From positions 1 through 24,839 of the forward strand of contig DATBFJ010000013.1 of the NCBI GenBank assembly GCA_036558545.1: a stretch of DNA of 24,839 nucleotides. The letters run 5' to 3'. The translations under genes and the position numbers were made by a program. Positions 24,206 through 24,839 of this stretch are shown here, piece by piece (within the stretch, counting starts at the first letter, position 1; the number at the start of each line of letters is the position of its first letter). Source of the stretch: JALYGJ01 sp036558545 (GTDB taxonomy: Bacteria > Chloroflexota > Limnocylindria > Limnocylindrales > CSP1-4). The notes beneath the pieces were generated by a model. It was not told where the DNA came from, searched no databases, and saw only the letters and a list, made by a program, of their open reading frames with translations.

Positions 24206-24839
24206 CCGAGGATCCGTTCGAGGTCCGCGGCGAGCCGCCGGCCGATCGCCCCGCGACGCTCGCCCTGCTTGCTGATGGCGAGATGGATGTCGTCGGCCGG
24301 CTGACCGACGCGACCAACGCGACGTTCCTGTGCCGGGTCAGTGCCGGGGACCTGGGCATGCTGGCGGTCTATAAGCCGCGGCGCGGTGAGCGGCCGCTCG
24401 ACGACTTCCCGATCGGCACGCTGGGCAACCGCGAGCGCGCCGCGTTCCTGGTGAGTGAGGCCAGTGGCTGGGACATCGTGCCGCTGACGTTGTTGCGCGA
24501 TGGGCCGTTGGGACCGGGCATGGTCCAGCAATGGATCGAGACGGACGACAGTGTCGACGTGCTCGAAATGGTCATGACCGGCGATCCGCGGTTGCGCACG
24601 ATTTGCCTGCTGGACGCGATCAACAACAACGCCGACCGCAAGGGCACTCATCTGCTGCCCGTCGAGTCGGGCCACATCTACGGCGTCGACCATGGCATCT
24701 GCTTCAGCCGCGAGCCAAAGCTGCGCACCGTGCTGTGGGCGTGGCGCGGGACGAAGATCGCGCCAGAAGAGATGGCCGTCGTGGGGCGCGTCCGCGCAGC
24801 GCTTGACGGTGACCTCGGCACGCAGCTTGGAGATCTGCT
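24133..24839 (+). CDS. SCO1664-family kinase-like protein, 3' end cut by the window
   Basis: An open frame running off the window, at least 235 residues, matching the SCO1664 family, which has a PI3/4-kinase-like fold. Visible features are the N-lobe VYKPRRGERPLDDFP with Lys81, the helix RERAAFLVSEASGW, GLGPGM-type loop DGPLGPGMVQ, the catalytic-loop-like DAINNNADRKGTH (161-173, Asn166, Asp168, Lys170) and VDHGICF (185-191, Asp186). The ATG at 24133 lies inside DUF3090 and overlaps it by 73 bases; no better in-frame start precedes the first family block (LALLADGEMDVVGRL), but the first 35 residues lack recognisable features and the true start may be a later non-ATG codon. It is in the usual pairing with DUF3090. 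Confidence 0.9.
   Translation, partial: MSDVRRAARANGPFLHAAQRVPELTEDPFEVRGEPPADRPATLALLADGEMDVVGRLTDATNATFLCRVSAGDLGMLAVYKPRRGERPLDDFPIGTLGNRERAAFLVSEASGWDIVPLTLLRDGPLGPGMVQQWIETDDSVDVLEMVMTGDPRLRTICLLDAINNNADRKGTHLLPVESGHIYGVDHGICFSREPKLRTVLWAWRGTKIAPEEMAVVGRVRAALDGDLGTQLGDL

Noticed and set aside
1..24839. CRISPR array, insertion sequence or transposase
   Set aside because: No regularly spaced repeats, no terminal inverted repeat pairs around a transposase-like gene, and no recombinase domain were seen.

Overview
This 24.8-kb window is high-GC, densely packed bacterial chromosome with about 21 protein genes. Many genes start with GTG or TTG, and several neighbours overlap by about 4 bases. 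The gene set (MoxR/DUF58/DUF4129, a NEW3-domain protein with an ABC transporter, DUF3090 plus SCO1664-like kinase, META lipoprotein, PaiB) suggests Chloroflexota or a deep relative of Actinobacteria. I lean to a soil-type Chloroflexota, by inference only; there is no rRNA or complete tRNA to settle it.

Layout. 1-165: the 3' half of a tRNA-Gln(CUG) with no matching 5' half beside it, preceded by hairpin-rich DNA. 175-3733 (minus): an ABC1/UbiB kinase-like protein with an N-terminal holin-like membrane domain, then an MFS exporter. 3781-7975 (plus): MoxR ATPase, DUF58 protein and membrane DUF4129 protein in a coupled operon, followed by a PaiB-type FMN-binding protein. 8046-11671 (plus): two AI-2E-family membrane proteins in tandem and a ThrE-like exporter. 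11773-16336 (plus): double-META lipoprotein, HdeD-like membrane protein, a membrane protein of unknown function, and a translationally coupled fusion of a holin-like membrane domain to an alkaline-phosphatase-superfamily domain. 16337-16825: hairpins, a possible leader peptide and a 71-residue unknown protein.

16826-18001 (plus) encodes the most unusual protein here: a GIY-YIG-type domain joined by a Ser/Thr/Arg/Pro-rich linker to a complete GreA transcript-cleavage factor with its tip acidic residues intact. 18023-21820 (minus): a small unknown protein, then an operon (read right to left) of a secreted and anchored NEW3-domain protein, an ABC ATPase and an ABC-2 permease. 21974-23461 (minus): leucyl aminopeptidase PepA. 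23582 to the end (plus): the DUF3090 / SCO1664-family pair, the second gene running off the window.

Common theme: most genes concern the cell envelope (transport, membrane integrity, lipoproteins). The points that stand out are the GIY-YIG-GreA fusion, two unrelated catalytic domains carrying similar holin-like membrane N-termini, and the half tRNA at the left edge. No insertion sequence, transposase, integrase, CRISPR array or rRNA is visible, and no gene-free stretch exceeds about 210 bases.
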